Positions 31,803-43,430 are shown, numbered from the stretch's first letter. The stretch: DNA of 64,000 nucleotides from Oscheius tipulae (GCA_037178975.1 JASJZH010000003.1:3162001-3226000), one strand, 5' to 3'. The notes: a model not told the origin generated them from the letters alone. A program made the numbers and translations.

Positions 31803-34090
31803 ATGAGTGGTCCAACAGAGGAAAAAGCTATCAGATTCGGACTTCCGGAAAGATGGATTTACTGTCCGAAGATGGGACAGGTTCGTTCTTTGAGTGAAGG
31901 AAACCTGCTTTAGATAGTGGAAGATCTCTTCGTTCCCTTCAAAACGCCTCTTTGCAGTTTCTACGACAGTCAAATAGACAAGCAGTATCGTTTTCACCCG
32001 GAAGATGTTTTCAACACTGCTGCTGAGCAAGGACGAACTGTTGGCCTATGGATTGATTTCACAAAAACGGATCGCTTCTATTTTCAGAGCGAGGTAAACA
32101 GTTTTCTTTTACTTCGTGACAAAGCTTCGTTTCAGGTGGAAAGTAGAGGTTGCACATACAGAAAAATTAGAATGGAAGGTCACGGAGGGGCTCCGACGAC
32201 GGATCAAGTTGATGAATTCATCCTGGCAATTAGAATGTTTGTAGAGGTATTTCCAGGGGCAGCATTTCATTATTATGAATTTTCAGAAACGTCAAGGAAA
32301 CGAATTGGTAGGCGTTCACTGTACTCACGGCTTCAACCGTACTGGTTTTGCGATCGCTAGCTATCTTGTAAGGGAACGGGACATGTCCGTGGAGTACGCC
32401 ATCCAGATGTTTGCCAGTCAACGACCATGCGGAATCTACAAACAGGAGTACATCAATGAGTTGTTCGAGCGATTTGGAGACATTGAAGACTGCCTCGAGG
32501 TCAGTTATAAATCCTTTACAACAGATTTAATTGCCAGGGAAACAGTCTTCAAATCGCTGCTTTCAGGCACCCGACAGACCGAGCTGGGAGTTGGGCGAAG
32601 ACGTTTCTGCCGATTTTACCGTACCTGCATCATCCTCCAGTTGTCCGGTTGAAGGTATTAACTGTTTTCACTGCATTTTTTTGTCTTCGAAATCTTATAG
32701 GTTCATCCCAGCAGAGTTCGAATGGCAAGAAGTTTATGGATGGAAAAGTGGCCAATGTATTCCTTGTCGAGGACTCCTCCAAAAAGGATCTTCTCCGTGG
32801 ACGAATCCAGAGTCTCTGTCATTACCAACGCGATGGTTTCCCGGGTCTTCAACCAGTTTCTCTCAACCATCAGAACATATGTCTTCTGGCTAAAATCCCA
32901 TACAGAGGTTCGTGGAAAGCCGACGGAATGAGGTAGGGTCTATTTACTCTGAGATTTGACGAAGAAATCAGATACATGGTCTACATCACCGAGGAAGAAG
33001 TATTCGCATTTGATCGTGACAATGAAGTTTTCCAAATTATGGGACTCGACTTTCCGCATCGCAAAGAGCCGAGGTCCATTGGTAACACACTTGTTGATGC
33101 GGAGATGATTTTGGAGGCGGTAGATCCTTTGTACATGTAGTTTACCAATTTGCTATTCCAGGTTGAGCAAAACGGCGAGAAGAGAACGATTCCTCGTCTG
33201 TTGATCTACGACATTATCCATTACGAGCAGTATGATCTCGGCAAGCAGGACTTCGACACTCGAAGTGCCTGTATTGAGAAGGAGATTATTAGTCCGCGAC
33301 GTCACGCGATGGAGAAGGGCCGTCTGAGAGCACAGTCGATGAGTGTACGCAGAAAGGAATTCTGGACGATGGATCTAGTTCACAAGCTTTTCGAAGAGAA
33401 ATTCACGAAAAATCTTGGTCATGAGATCGACGGACTCATCTTCCAGCCTGCCAAACTTGTAGATATTCCTGTTTAGTTTTTAAAGTACTGTTTCAGGCCT
33501 ATATGTGCGGTCGCTGTGACCAAGTTTTCAAATGGAAGCCCCCATCGCATAATTCTGTCGACTTCCTTCTCCGAATCAAAAAGTTACCTTTTCAGGTTTC
33601 TAACCTACACCCTTTTCAGAGAGGAACGTCCCGGCATGTTGCCCGAATTCATTGGTTATCTATACGTGCTCCATAAGGCCGACCCGTTCGGATGCATAAA
33701 AGCCACGAAGGCTCTGAAGCCATATGACAACAAGATTATCGAGTGTACTTTTGATGTGAGTCATACCTTTTTTGTTTCTATAAAACGACGTTTCAGATGA
33801 GAACAAAAAGTTGGATATTCATGCGAGAGCGGACAGACAAGTCGATTCCGAACGCGCTTACCACAGCTCACAGCGTCTACGATTCCATCATAAATCCCAT
33901 TACACAGGAAGGACTCATTAGGTAAATTCTTTTCGATTGTCCATGTTCACGAACAGTATACAGATTCATCGACAAGTACTGTGTAAGGAAACGTCCAGCT
34001 TCCATTGAAGCAGCCGCGGAAGAGGCGAAAAAAGCTCGAACGGAGGATGAGAAGACGGCCTTCGAAGTGAAGAAAGAAGAACCACTATAG
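31803..34090 (+). CDS. bifunctional mRNA capping enzyme (RNA triphosphatase and guanylyltransferase)
   Basis: The N-terminal cysteine-phosphatase-type RNA triphosphatase domain starts [19 protein letters not shown] and carries the P-loop [20 protein letters not shown] (about 32.31-32.37 kb). The C-terminal guanylyltransferase has motif [14 protein letters not shown] (KxDG lysine nucleophile, about 32.91-32.99 kb, split by an intron), downstream motifs [11 protein letters not shown] (33.43-33.46 kb) and [13 protein letters not shown] (33.52-33.56 kb), and KIIECTFD. The enzyme removes the 5' gamma phosphate of nascent Pol II RNA and adds GMP. The fusion of both activities is the metazoan arrangement (CEL-1 in C. 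elegans). The tail is Glu/Lys-rich and stops at TAG 34088-34090. About ten short introns. The usual KADGTR motif reads KADGMR here. Convergent with the MIG-18-like gene 90 bp away. Confidence 0.94.
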
Positions 34091-34180
34091 TTAGCTTCAT
34101 TTTTATTACGGTTGATTCATTTTTGATCCTCACTTACATCGTGTTAAAAATCGCACGGGTAATATTAAATTTATTAGCAC

Positions 34181-35252
34181 TTAGAATCTAACTCTTCGAG
34201 CTCTTCTCATCGAATTCACGGCGATACACGCTGAAAGAGAATTGCCATCGGGACAGCTGAATCGGTGGTAGAAGGCAGTGTTGGCGGACTGGTAGCAACG
34301 ATGAACATAGCCGTTCATCAGGAGATCTCGTCCCAGTTCCAAAAATAGCTGGTCATCGACACAACCTACAAGAGATTTTTGATCATTTGGTTGGGGGAAA
34401 ACCCACCCAAAACGGTGATTGTTCCGTCCGAATGACATCTGTAGCGGACATGTCCATCGACCCAAATCTGCCCCAAATTGAACTGCTGACCATTGTGCTG
34501 GCAGCCGATTGCTATAATATGGAAACACTTGGGTATTTGGTACCAAAATACTCATGACAGTGTACCGCAGACGACCGTCCGGCATAGCGTGGCACTCGTG
34601 CTTTTGTCCCTCGACCAGTCTGGACTCTCCGGCCATCAAAAGCTCGTCAAATCGGTTCTGGACATAACAGCCGGCAACCTGGAGACCGTCACGGCCACAT
34701 TTAATATGGAAGGAGCCGTTCTTGAACGATTCTCCAACCTCGTAGTTGCGTCCATTCGCGTGGCACATTGCCTCTGTAGAGCGTCGTGACGTGAAAACGT
34801 GAAGGGGAAGGTACCTTGTTCATAGGAGACAGTGTCTCCGTTTACGTTACAGCGATGTCTGAGTCCGTTTTTGACAAAAGTTCTTCCCAGCTGAACGACA
34901 GAACCATCGTGAGAGATGCAAGCTGCAAATATATCGAATCAATATCAGTTGGGAATGAGACTGACCCACAACTTGTGCTGTTCCATTGGAGCACTGATAA
35001 TGGAAGCTGTCCTTGGTAAAAGTCTCTCCATGCTCATGGGTTCCTGCTCCGGCCATGACACAGGGAAGTGGAGGAATCTTTCCGGCGTGAACTGAATTGC
35101 TTTAAATTCTACTGTCAACCCGACTTACCCGGAATGACGACTCTGTTCGGGTCGTGCATTCCCATTCCATGAGCAGTCAGGACTATCTCACTGTCAGCAT
35201 CGTTCATACTGTTGCCAGCTGCCAGAAGAGGTAGAAAGAGTAAAGACAACAT
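34181..35252 (-). CDS. secreted MIG-18-like fibronectin-type-I repeat protein
   Basis: It starts MLSLLFLPLLAAGNS, a clear signal peptide (ATG 35250-35252, one base after TTTTCCAG). Five or six Cys-containing repeats of about 45 residues follow, with the pattern of G..F..G...Y.C..dG...v.GC. Examples are HGETFTKDSFHYQCSNG, VQLGRTFVKNGLRHRC, YEVGESFKNGSFHIKC, NLGQIWVDGHVRYRC and LELGRDLLMNGYVHRC. The end is Arg-rich (RRARRVRF) and stops at 34181-34183. The repeats match the fibronectin-type-I-like fold named after C. elegans MIG-18, a secreted factor acting with the MIG-17 metalloprotease in cell migration and basement-membrane remodelling. The family is largely nematode-specific and is one of the better taxonomic clues here. 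Exact orthology is not claimed. Confidence 0.82.
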
Positions 35253-35720
35253 TCTGGAAAAGAGCCTGTCGAAAAGAGATGATGACGCAGTGTCTCTCGT
35301 GGTAATTGGGTTACAATGGCCTTGAAGCGGACAAGAGAAAGAGGCCCAGTTGAAAACGGCTCGATTTCTATAAAGACGCCGGTGATGTTGGTCAAGTAGA
35401 CACTCATCTTACTTTTTTTTCGGACACGCCTAGTCAGAATAGTGGAACGAGGTGTGTTGCCGATTTGTGTGAGAAAAGTGTCTTTGTCTATGAATCACCG
35501 GAAACCTGGGTTGTTTTCTATGAAGATAGAGCTGGGGGTTTTGTAACGAGAGATTGCAGCCTGAGGGTGACATATGATCGCTTCTTCAGGCTTATTCACC
35601 ACAAAACTTGTTTGCAATGAAAAGAAAGAAACATACATGAAACAACAGTCTTGATTGCAATCAGAATTCGGTCTTTGTAGTACACACTAAGTATTGTTTC
35701 TACTAGCCTCGTGTTAGTAT

Positions 35721-36030
35721 ACAATAATCGGATTCTTCTTCTTCAACTTCTTCATCTTCAGTTTCTTTAGAAGCCAGTATAAAAACTTAATGTAAATGCT
35801 ACTGTAGCTGATGTAAAGCCCGCGTTTCCTGGTCGTTTGGTTGTTTTTTGTGAGCACACTATATCGTACAGGCTGCCCTTTTTTCCGAGACATTTGTTTG
35901 TGAAAATTCGGGACTCTTTTAAGTAAAATTACTCTAATTCACTGTAATTTGAAAAGATATCTGCGTCTGAATAGTCGGATTCTTCTTCTCTAACTTCTTC
36001 ATCTTTAGTTTCTTTTGATGCTTCAGCCAG
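35721..36030 (-). repeat. duplicated acidic coding-like segment
   Basis: Two copies about 250 bp apart (near 35.72-35.78 and 35.96-36.03 kb) read on the minus strand as ASKETEDEEVEEEESDY and ASKETKDEEVREEESDYSDA. The second copy can be joined by a 31-nt GTAAGA...AAAG intron to a short N-terminal piece starting MSDITSPATGDVAVV at about 36.12 kb, giving a protein of about 57 residues that stops near 35.93 kb. The first copy has no start. This may be a small gene plus a broken tandem copy, or a simple acidic repeat. Confidence 0.3.
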
Positions 36031-36490
36031 ATCGGACTTTTGAAGATAATTGAAGAAAAACTCTTACAAGAAACAAGCAAAAAATGACAACAGCGACATC
36101 TCCTGTAGCAGGACTGGTGATGTCGCTCATTTCGATTCAATTTCGACTCGAACTATACCTCGAAGCCAAATCGACTCGAGTCCATTTTGAGTCCGACTCG
36201 GAATCGAGTCGAGTCGATTAAGTGTGCGTCGTCTTTACTGGTCATTGAACAACCTGAACTGCGCGTACTAAAATGAGATAGTATCCTGGAATATTCTCAT
36301 GACTATACCCGAATAATCATTTATTCTCTTGTTTGCTCATTCTCCTAGAGTTCGGTTTCTTCGGGTTTCAAAGTACCCTCCTACACAACTACAAAATGAA
36401 ACAAAAGAAGCAGAATCCCAATATCATGTTTTTGTTCTTTAGCTGAACGTAGTGCCGAAGGGTAACACATCTGTCTCTCGTTGTCTGCCT

Positions 36491-36985
36491 TCAACTAACA
36501 AACATTGATTCTATATACCCAGACCCATACTGGGCGATGAATGAAAAGAAGAACAATGTCTCTTTCGCATGTTCCCTACCCCCGTCCCTGAAACTGTTTA
36601 CCAGGCTCTCCCAGCCACGTGTATGTTCCAGGCGCCTGATTTCCAGCGATCTTTTCTCTTCCATTAGGCCACATTTAGCTAATGACCAGATGAGGAAGTG
36701 CCAGACGACGGAAATTAATCGTTCATTGCCTTCCTTATCAAGTTCATCGAAACCGTCTTTCTTGAATTCTGACGTAGAATTTTTGTGTCTGGTTTGGGCA
36801 ACGAAGATTGCTGGCCGCGAAGGCATTAGGCTCGAAATAGCCCACGGCACGAACAGCTCCCAGAATAGAATCACGCGGCCGAGAAGGGTCCTTAGACTAA
36901 TTTTGATCTTTGGATAGTTAGGAAAGACACGCGATTTCTCAGGGAGAACATGGTGTAGTCGAGCTGAATTTGTTCCTTCGGATCT
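36491..36985 (-). CDS. long open frame of unknown status
   Basis: The minus strand is open for about 165 codons, ending at 36491. It includes FKKDGFDELDKEGNERLISV and WHFLIWSLAKCGLMEEKRS. The plus strand is open in the matching register for 126 codons. No domain, no clear splice sites and no supported start. It could be a lineage-specific gene, a decayed element or chance. Confidence 0.22.
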   Translation of the reverse strand, partial: RSEGTNSARLHHVLPEKSRVFPNYPKIKISLRTLLGRVILFWELFVPWAISSLMPSRPAIFVAQTRHKNSTSEFKKDGFDELDKEGNERLISVVWHFLIWSLAKCGLMEEKRSLEIRRLEHTRGWESLVNSFRDGGREHAKETLFFFSFIAQYGSGYIESMFVS

Positions 36986-37731
36986 TCCGGTGGTCAGTGG
37001 TCAAAAGCTTTAAAGGTCATCTCCGTTCTAATTCCTGTCGACGTCAATGATTGTTGTCCCTCGGTCATGGAGGGAATTCGTGGTACCCAAGGCTCGGATT
37101 AGTCTCTAAATGAACCCGGTGATCTTTCTCATACCTCTGCAGAATGCAACTATCCAAAAGTAAGACTAATGGATGAAGAGGACAGTCACGAGGATAATCC
37201 AAGAGAATGCCTCACTTTACTACGCGCTGTTCAGGCAGTTGGTCATTCATAGACCAGGAAAGACGACGTCAGAATCGCAGATCATGGCATCAGGGCTCTA
37301 GGAGAGGGGGCCTCTCCAGTTGATACTGCAAGGTATCTAAGCAAAGCGTTCAGTCTGCGACAAAGTCCCAATTTCCACAGAGAATGAGGTTTTTCTAGTC
37401 TCTAGTTTTTCCAGTATATGTATTTCACACAAGTCCCATCTCACCAGTGCCCCGCTGTTCCCATCCTCCCATTTCACGCTAAATTTATCCCAGTTATCAC
37501 CCCGAAAACATCAGCTTTAGCGGACTGTCTAGCTTCGATAGCTCAGGCAGCTCGAGCCTAATCAGCGTGCCCGAAACTTCGATAGAGCTCTTTGTATACG
37601 CGGTGTTTGATCGACTCGATAAGCTCCAAGAGAATGGTTTATTGGCCAAAACTAACACAAAGAAGAGTATACCCGACGGGGATTATTAGGAAGGATGACA
37701 CGAATAAATATGTGAAGAAGTGGGAGGCGAG

Positions 37732-38548
37732 TTATGCCCGAGTACGACGAGCAGTTCCGTATCGAAGAGGACGTGTGCAGCCGTTCTTCAGCTTCGTGGG
37801 AAGAACATAGCCTTTGTGCTTGTGGTAATGTTGAACGAGATCTTCGATATTACTGAAAGGACTGTATTAACTGAATTCTAGGCCAGTCTAACTCACCGGT
37901 AGGATTTCTCCATTCCGAGACGGTATCGGATCTCCGGATCACAGTCCTCACTGCGGAGAATACGACGATGGTAGATCTTTCCGTTATGACAGAGGACGAG
38001 TTGGAAGAATCCGTGAAGATAGTGGACAAGGAACTGTCCCTCGAGACAGCCAGCATCTTTCATTATTCTCTCGGCTGCGTAGCTGTCAATGTCTTTGTAG
38101 AACCACGGTTCGGACAGAATGATGTCCACGTCATTGACTGAAAATAAGGAAGGAGGTCTGTTTGGGAGAATCGCTTACATTTGTTGAGGTTCTCGACACT
38201 GCCAGAACGCATGAGTTTGCGAGCAGACTTGCGGAATTGGGGAAGAAGACGACCTCCTTTGGAACTGAAGACCATCGGGACTCGGTCACAGTCGTCAAAA
38301 TGGGGATCCAGAGGCGGTGCTTGGCTCTGAAAAGGCATATCGGGTTAGGATCTATCTCCTCGATGACTTACAGTAGTAGGCTTTGGGGTAAAGTCCATCT
38401 CGAAATAGTCACTCTCCTCGGGAACTGGCTGATCGGCTAGATCTCCAGTAGAGAGACTCCTCTTCGTGTCGTCGGAACGACGAAACCGAGCGATGATGCT
38501 CTTAAAGAAGTCGGCAGATCGTCGTCGGGCGGAGCGCTGTGTGGTCAT
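37732..38548 (-). CDS. SH2-only protein with altered FLVR motif
   Basis: Four exons starting MTTQRSARRRSADFFKSI (ATG 38546-38548, one base after CTTTCAG). A basic and then Ser/Pro-rich N-terminal half is followed by a C-terminal SH2 domain: EPWFYKDIDSYAAERIMKDA, then GQFLVHYLHGFFQLVLCHNG, and NIEDLVQHYHKHKGYVLPTK, ending at 37732-37734. SH2 domains bind phosphotyrosine through an Arg in FLVR. Here that position reads His (FLVH), so canonical binding is probably weakened or lost. No kinase, SH3 or other catalytic domain is present. It could be an adaptor, a diverged STAP/SHD-like relative or a lineage-specific protein. Confidence 0.82.
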
Positions 38549-40861
38549 TCTGAAAGACTGAATGAATTCTGATACGAGTCGGAGAGGAGATAGGAGTCGA
38601 TTCAGAGTAGAGATTGCTGTTTCTTCGCTCTGCATTCTATTTTTAGAGTATGGGAGGGCGAGCAAAACAGGACCCGGCCGTGCAAAAACAGCACGTCAGA
38701 CGAGTCAACAAGTATAAAGAGAGAAAAAATGTTGACCCCCTCTTTCTCTAAGTTGTGTGTGGCTCCAGTCACAAGGCTCGGAGAGGAGGAGAGTTAGAGC
38801 AAAATTAACGGGGACCACCCAAGAAGGACAAACAGCAAAAAGATTTCGAGACTCTCGACCAAAGATGATCTTTGAGAAGGAACGAGAAAGCTCTAGAAGG
38901 AACAAGAGTCGATTGCCTTGACCCCAAGTGGTCGGGGTCATAGCACAGCTATCACCATCTGCAAAGAGGGCCATTCGATGTAGTCACTTCGTATGGTTTC
39001 GAAAAGACTCCAAAGAACAGGCCGTGGCGGTGGGAACGGGACGAGCGTGTGGGGATAAAGGGGCGGCGCTTGTCAGGGAAGAGAGGGGAGGGGCAATGAC
39101 CCAAAGAGAGAGAGAGACAGATATTGGCAGAGAGCCAATTCACACACGAGAAGATAAGAGTGATGTCATCTTGGAGGTTAGGACACTGTCCAGTTGAGAG
39201 TAAGGACCAGTAGTTGGAAGAAAATAGAGGAGCTGGCTAACGAGTCATGGGAACGAAAGTCACGACAGCCCCTCCTGTTACGTAACTTTGACGAAAGACT
39301 TTCTCGCTAGCGCGATGTCAGTCATAAATTTTCGTGGACAAGCGAAGGAATCTGTGTCTCTCTGATAAGAGCACTCGCTGAGAGTATCGACGAGAGACCA
39401 TCCGGACCGAAAGAATTCGCTGACTGATGGATGTGAGACAGCTAGACCGCCACACGTGGGTCGGAACCAGCGGTAGCTGCCTGGCTTTTGGAGGGTGTAA
39501 AGTCACAATTGCATCTACAGTATTAAGGCAATATCAATGGTTATCTCGGAAAAGGCGAAAGTCACGAGGGAAAGGACAACTTGCAAAAAGTTTTATCGAG
39601 GTCAGATAAGACTAGAGAGCTGCCCAAGTTTTCAGCGAACACAATCAGGAGGGACTCTATAACTGACAACTCGCGTTTTTGTCCGATCACGAGAAATCGG
39701 GCGTGCCAAAAGCCGCAAGAGACCAGGAAGTTAATTGATAAGGTCTCGATTCGCCAAATCTAAATGTTCCACGTGAGATTGAAAAGAAGAGCCTAATGGC
39801 GTCAAAGAGAACAGTTAATCCGTATTGAGATCTAATCTGAGCCGGGACTTATATAGACGGATCAGCCAGGACAGCTATTTCCAGAAGACCCGCCTCAGCT
39901 GACCCATTCTAGCCTACGCGACGTGGGTACGTGGGATTTTGGGAAGAAGATGGGCTGACTGTCGGACTGACGTGTTCCAAGACACGCGGGCTGACTTTTT
40001 TGACGAAGCAGAGATTGTCGGCGATAGGACGTCTGTACTTTTGACGGAAACCGGGCTGTCGGTGTTTCATGGAAGACAGTGTGTCTGACCTTTAGATAGA
40101 TACGTATTGGGACACAAATAGGGGCTACCGTACTCTATTATTGTCTTCTACCAACTGGTTCCTACTAATTTTTGTTTTCGTTGATCTTTTAGAACTTGAA
40201 AAAGTTGCCGAAAATGGGCTATAATTGTAACAGGGCGCGGCAACTTGACTGTTGCCAATTTTGAAAGGTTGAAGGGGCTTCTATCAAAAAGCCGTAGACT
40301 ATAAACGACCACAATCACAATCGCCCAGTTCAAACCACCTCGTGATCTTATGCTGATTTCATCTTCAACGACTCTGAGAGATGATCTATCGCCCTGACCC
40401 CCCTCTTTTGACCAAACCCCACCGCTCACTGATAACTTTTCGAAGTCCCAAAGGCCATACTTCTCCTGACATCACCCTGGGGGCCCTTGAGACCAAGAGA
40501 GGCTGATCGTCTGACGTGGAAGAACGAGTTATTACTGCCGTTCGACCTAATTATGAGATCAGGTTCTCTGGTAGAGTGACAGATCTCTGATTGTGTTATC
40601 TGTCGAAATTGTCGACAGTCAGCCTGACTAGCCGAGAATATCTTCTTCTAAAAATGAACCTGTCTAGAATGACTAACTAGACGGTTTGGGAGAGAGAGAG
40701 AGACCACCTGGCCTCGAAGGCCCTGTGACATCATTAAACCGGCCATTGAAGGAGAGAGACAAGGGAGCGAGAGAGATGCCCCGGATGTGAGTCATTCCTC
40801 TCTTGTCTTCAAGTGGCTTCTTCTTCTGAACTAGGACTCATGCAGAGAGCAAAAAGAGCGA

Positions 40862-41135
40862 TTAGATGAAAGGACGGCGATTAGGAGAGGATTCAGTGCT
40901 GTAGGTTTCCATTTTCGTAATGAGTGGATTGAATGAAGTCCTTGGTACATTCAGCAGAGGCTTCGTACATCCAGGGAATTCTTCTAGAACAGATCTTGCA
41001 ACTGGAATTAACGTAAGTCTATCCACAGAATTTTTCTCATAGAGGAGGGCGAGCCAATTTCCACACCCCACAGACTGACGACTGATCCATCATCTCGGAG
41101 AAAAAGGCCATTTCGAAGACTCACCCGTGGATTTG
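40862..41135 (-). CDS. candidate two-exon small gene
   Basis: On the minus strand MQIHGR at about 41.12-41.13 kb reads up to a GTGAGT donor. After a 43-nt intron ending GGATCAG the frame continues RQSVGCGNWLALLYEKNSVD to a stop at 40862, about 84 codons in all. The splice sites are canonical and the frame stops cleanly. I recognise no family, and the first exon is very short. Confidence 0.25.
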
Positions 41136-42434
41136 CATAAGTCGGTGACAAGATGAAGCAGAATGATAAGGGCTTGGTATCAACAAGGGGAAGACTCACA
41201 GTATCTTACTTATAGTAGTGATCCGACTTTACCAAGAGATGCAGTTCGAGGCCAAAATTTCCGTTTGACATGTTTCCGCCATTTCCTTGAATACATTCAC
41301 TACCAGAGCTCTTAAGGGAGCCGATACTATTCTTCCAATCTTTCAGTCTTGTCGTCACGGATGACTACCACTATTCTTCTAACTGTTCTAAATTCGCTCA
41401 ACCAGTTTTCTCTCTATTTTAAAACACCAATTACCGCTTACTGGACAGTCTTCAATTGGATCTTAGAATAAAGAGAAACAGCTGTTCGGTGCTGATGAAC
41501 ACTTGTACTTTTCCCTATCTACGTCACTGGACTTTCCGAGAATGATCTTCGTAAGTTGGAAGACCGGTCCGTTTGACTGCAGACCCCTTTCTCCTCTCAC
41601 AGAGATCGCTTGAATGAACAAAGATCAGTAAAAGACATAAAAGAAATTTGAAAGGAGAAGGACAGTGTAATAGTCTTGATTCGATAAGAAAAAAAGTGTA
41701 AAAAAGAAAGTTTTCTGGGAGTGCGAGTGCGATTGCATTGTGTTTTGTGCAAGTGTGAGCCGGTGATTGGTTATTATAGCTTGCCAAATGGATCAAGAGC
41801 CATTGTGTATTATAGTTGTTGGCCGGATGCAAACGGGATTTGTACAAAAAGACTTTTTATTCGGGCCCGATTCTCTGCAAGTTTGGATCGGCGATAAGAA
41901 CGACTGGGGTTTGTTCCGATGGTTACGGTCCAATCAAACATTGAAAGAAATGTGTTAATAATCTGAGAATACCATGGAATGGAAGGCCATTTTTACCAAG
42001 GTAGGAAATTTCCAGAAACCAGATACATCTTTGGAGAAACCAGATATTGGGAGAGTAAAAACCGAAGAAGAGTGAAATGGCCGATTGAATGTATTCTGTT
42101 TTTGTAACGCAACAGTTTTACAGAGGGAATGCTTTGAATCAGCGGAAAGAGGAAGTGGAATAGAAAACGGATTGGCGACATTTTATAGCAGCTCTTCGCA
42201 TCTCGGCCAACGGCCTTCCACATTTTCGATTCTTCGGGCCGATTCTCAGGGCACTGCCTTCCTCCAAATTCTACGAGAGATAAGCTACGTAACAAAACCA
42301 CTACCAAGCTATATAGTGGGCTCTGATAAGACAAAGTTTCAAGGAAATGTGGGACGCCTTGTTTCGAAAGTGACACCGAGAGGCGATAAATTGTATAGGG
42401 AGCAGAAATTGCGAAATGTGTAGGACATCCATTT

Positions 42435-42482
42435 CAACACGAACAAAAGATTCTTCTCACGAAGAATCTTTTGTTCGTGTTG
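42435..42482. repeat. perfect 22-bp inverted repeat with 4-base loop
   Basis: The left arm 42435-42456 begins CAACACGAACAAAAG. The loop is TCAC at 42457-42460. The right arm 42461-42482 is the exact reverse complement. All 22 pairs are Watson-Crick. It stands just left of the large foldback. If transcribed it would form a stable 48-nt hairpin. No gene model overlaps it. Confidence 0.85.
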
Positions 42483-42509
42483 CTGATTATTACAGAGTCA
42501 ACTTCTCAA

Positions 42510-43430
42510 GTTTTGTCAACTTCAATGGTATTGTCAGAACTTGTCAAGAATCCGTATGTCTTTTGAATGCATTTGGTCACCAGTGCAGCTGTCCGGAGGT
42601 CTCCTACTTGCTCTTTGGTCAGCTATTCACTTTTTCCATAGAGTTGAGCCGCTTTTGCTCTCCTTTCTCTCGCTCTCAGCTCCACTTTTTCAAAACATCT
42701 ATCCCACTTTCGCACTGACCTTCTTTTACCTTTCTCTCCTCGACTGGAAACTGGTAGTCCATCAGTAACATTTGAGAACTTCAGTCTTAGCCGAAGAGCT
42801 AAATCGGGCTTTGGTTCGGAGAACTCAAATTAGGTATTAGAGACTGAGGTGATGTCGAGGTGGGTAGAGACTGATGGCTGGGAGTTCTAAAACGTGTTCA
42901 AAATAATTTGAATTGGATCGGACGACGCTGGCTCTTGGACGGTCATCGACGAGAGCTACCAGAATCTGAGAGTTAACAGGAGAAAGGACCACAGAACTAG
43001 TCTCTTTAAAATGATTTTGATCATGTTTTAGAATTACTACCCACCTCGATATCACCTTAGTCTCTAATACCTAATTTGAGTTCTTCGAAAAGAGAATATA
43101 TCCAAAGCCCGATTTAGTCCTTTGGCTAAGACTGAAGTTCTCAGATGTTACTGATGAACTACCACAGATTCCAGTCGAGACCGAAAGAAGAAAGAAAATC
43201 AGTGCCAAAGTGGGATAGATGTTTTGGGAAAGTAGAGCTATGAGCGAGAGAAAGGTGAGCGAAAGACATTGCGAAAATGGCTCAACTCTATGGAGAAAGT
43301 GGATATACCGGATCTGAGAACAAGTAGGAGACGTCCGGGCAGCTGGAGCCCTGATGATCAAATGGATTCAAAAGATAAGCTAATTGTCGACAAGAGCTGA
43401 CAAGTCGAGGGAGAATCTCAATTTGACAAG
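42510..43430. repeat. long foldback: imperfect inverted repeat, arms of about 400 bp
   Basis: The left arm (about 42.51-42.92 kb) and right arm (about 43.00-43.43 kb) are reverse complements with scattered mismatches and small indels. Shared blocks include AACTCAAATTAGGTATTAGA, AAACATCTATCCCACTTT, CTAAATCGGGCTTTGG and TCCATAGAGTTGAGCC. The loop is roughly 90 bp. Both arms contain related short open frames (left plus str., right minus str., with QNIYPT.AL in common), as expected from an inverted duplication. It may be a foldback transposon or a hairpin source of small RNAs. Confidence 0.8.

Larger units (their letters stand above)
35300..37730. other. 2.4 kb mostly non-coding region with acidic-repeat and palindromic sequence
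   Basis: Upstream of the MIG-18-like gene and downstream of the SH2 gene. It contains a duplicated segment (35.72-35.78 and 35.96-36.03 kb), a GACTC/GAGTC-rich palindromic stretch (36.14-36.22 kb) and one long minus-strand open frame (36.49-36.99 kb). These are listed separately where supportable. Otherwise nothing recognisable. Confidence 0.4.

Noticed and set aside
37592-37810. Plus-strand 72-codon open frame
   Set aside because: It is partly antisense to the last exon of the SH2 gene and has no independent support.
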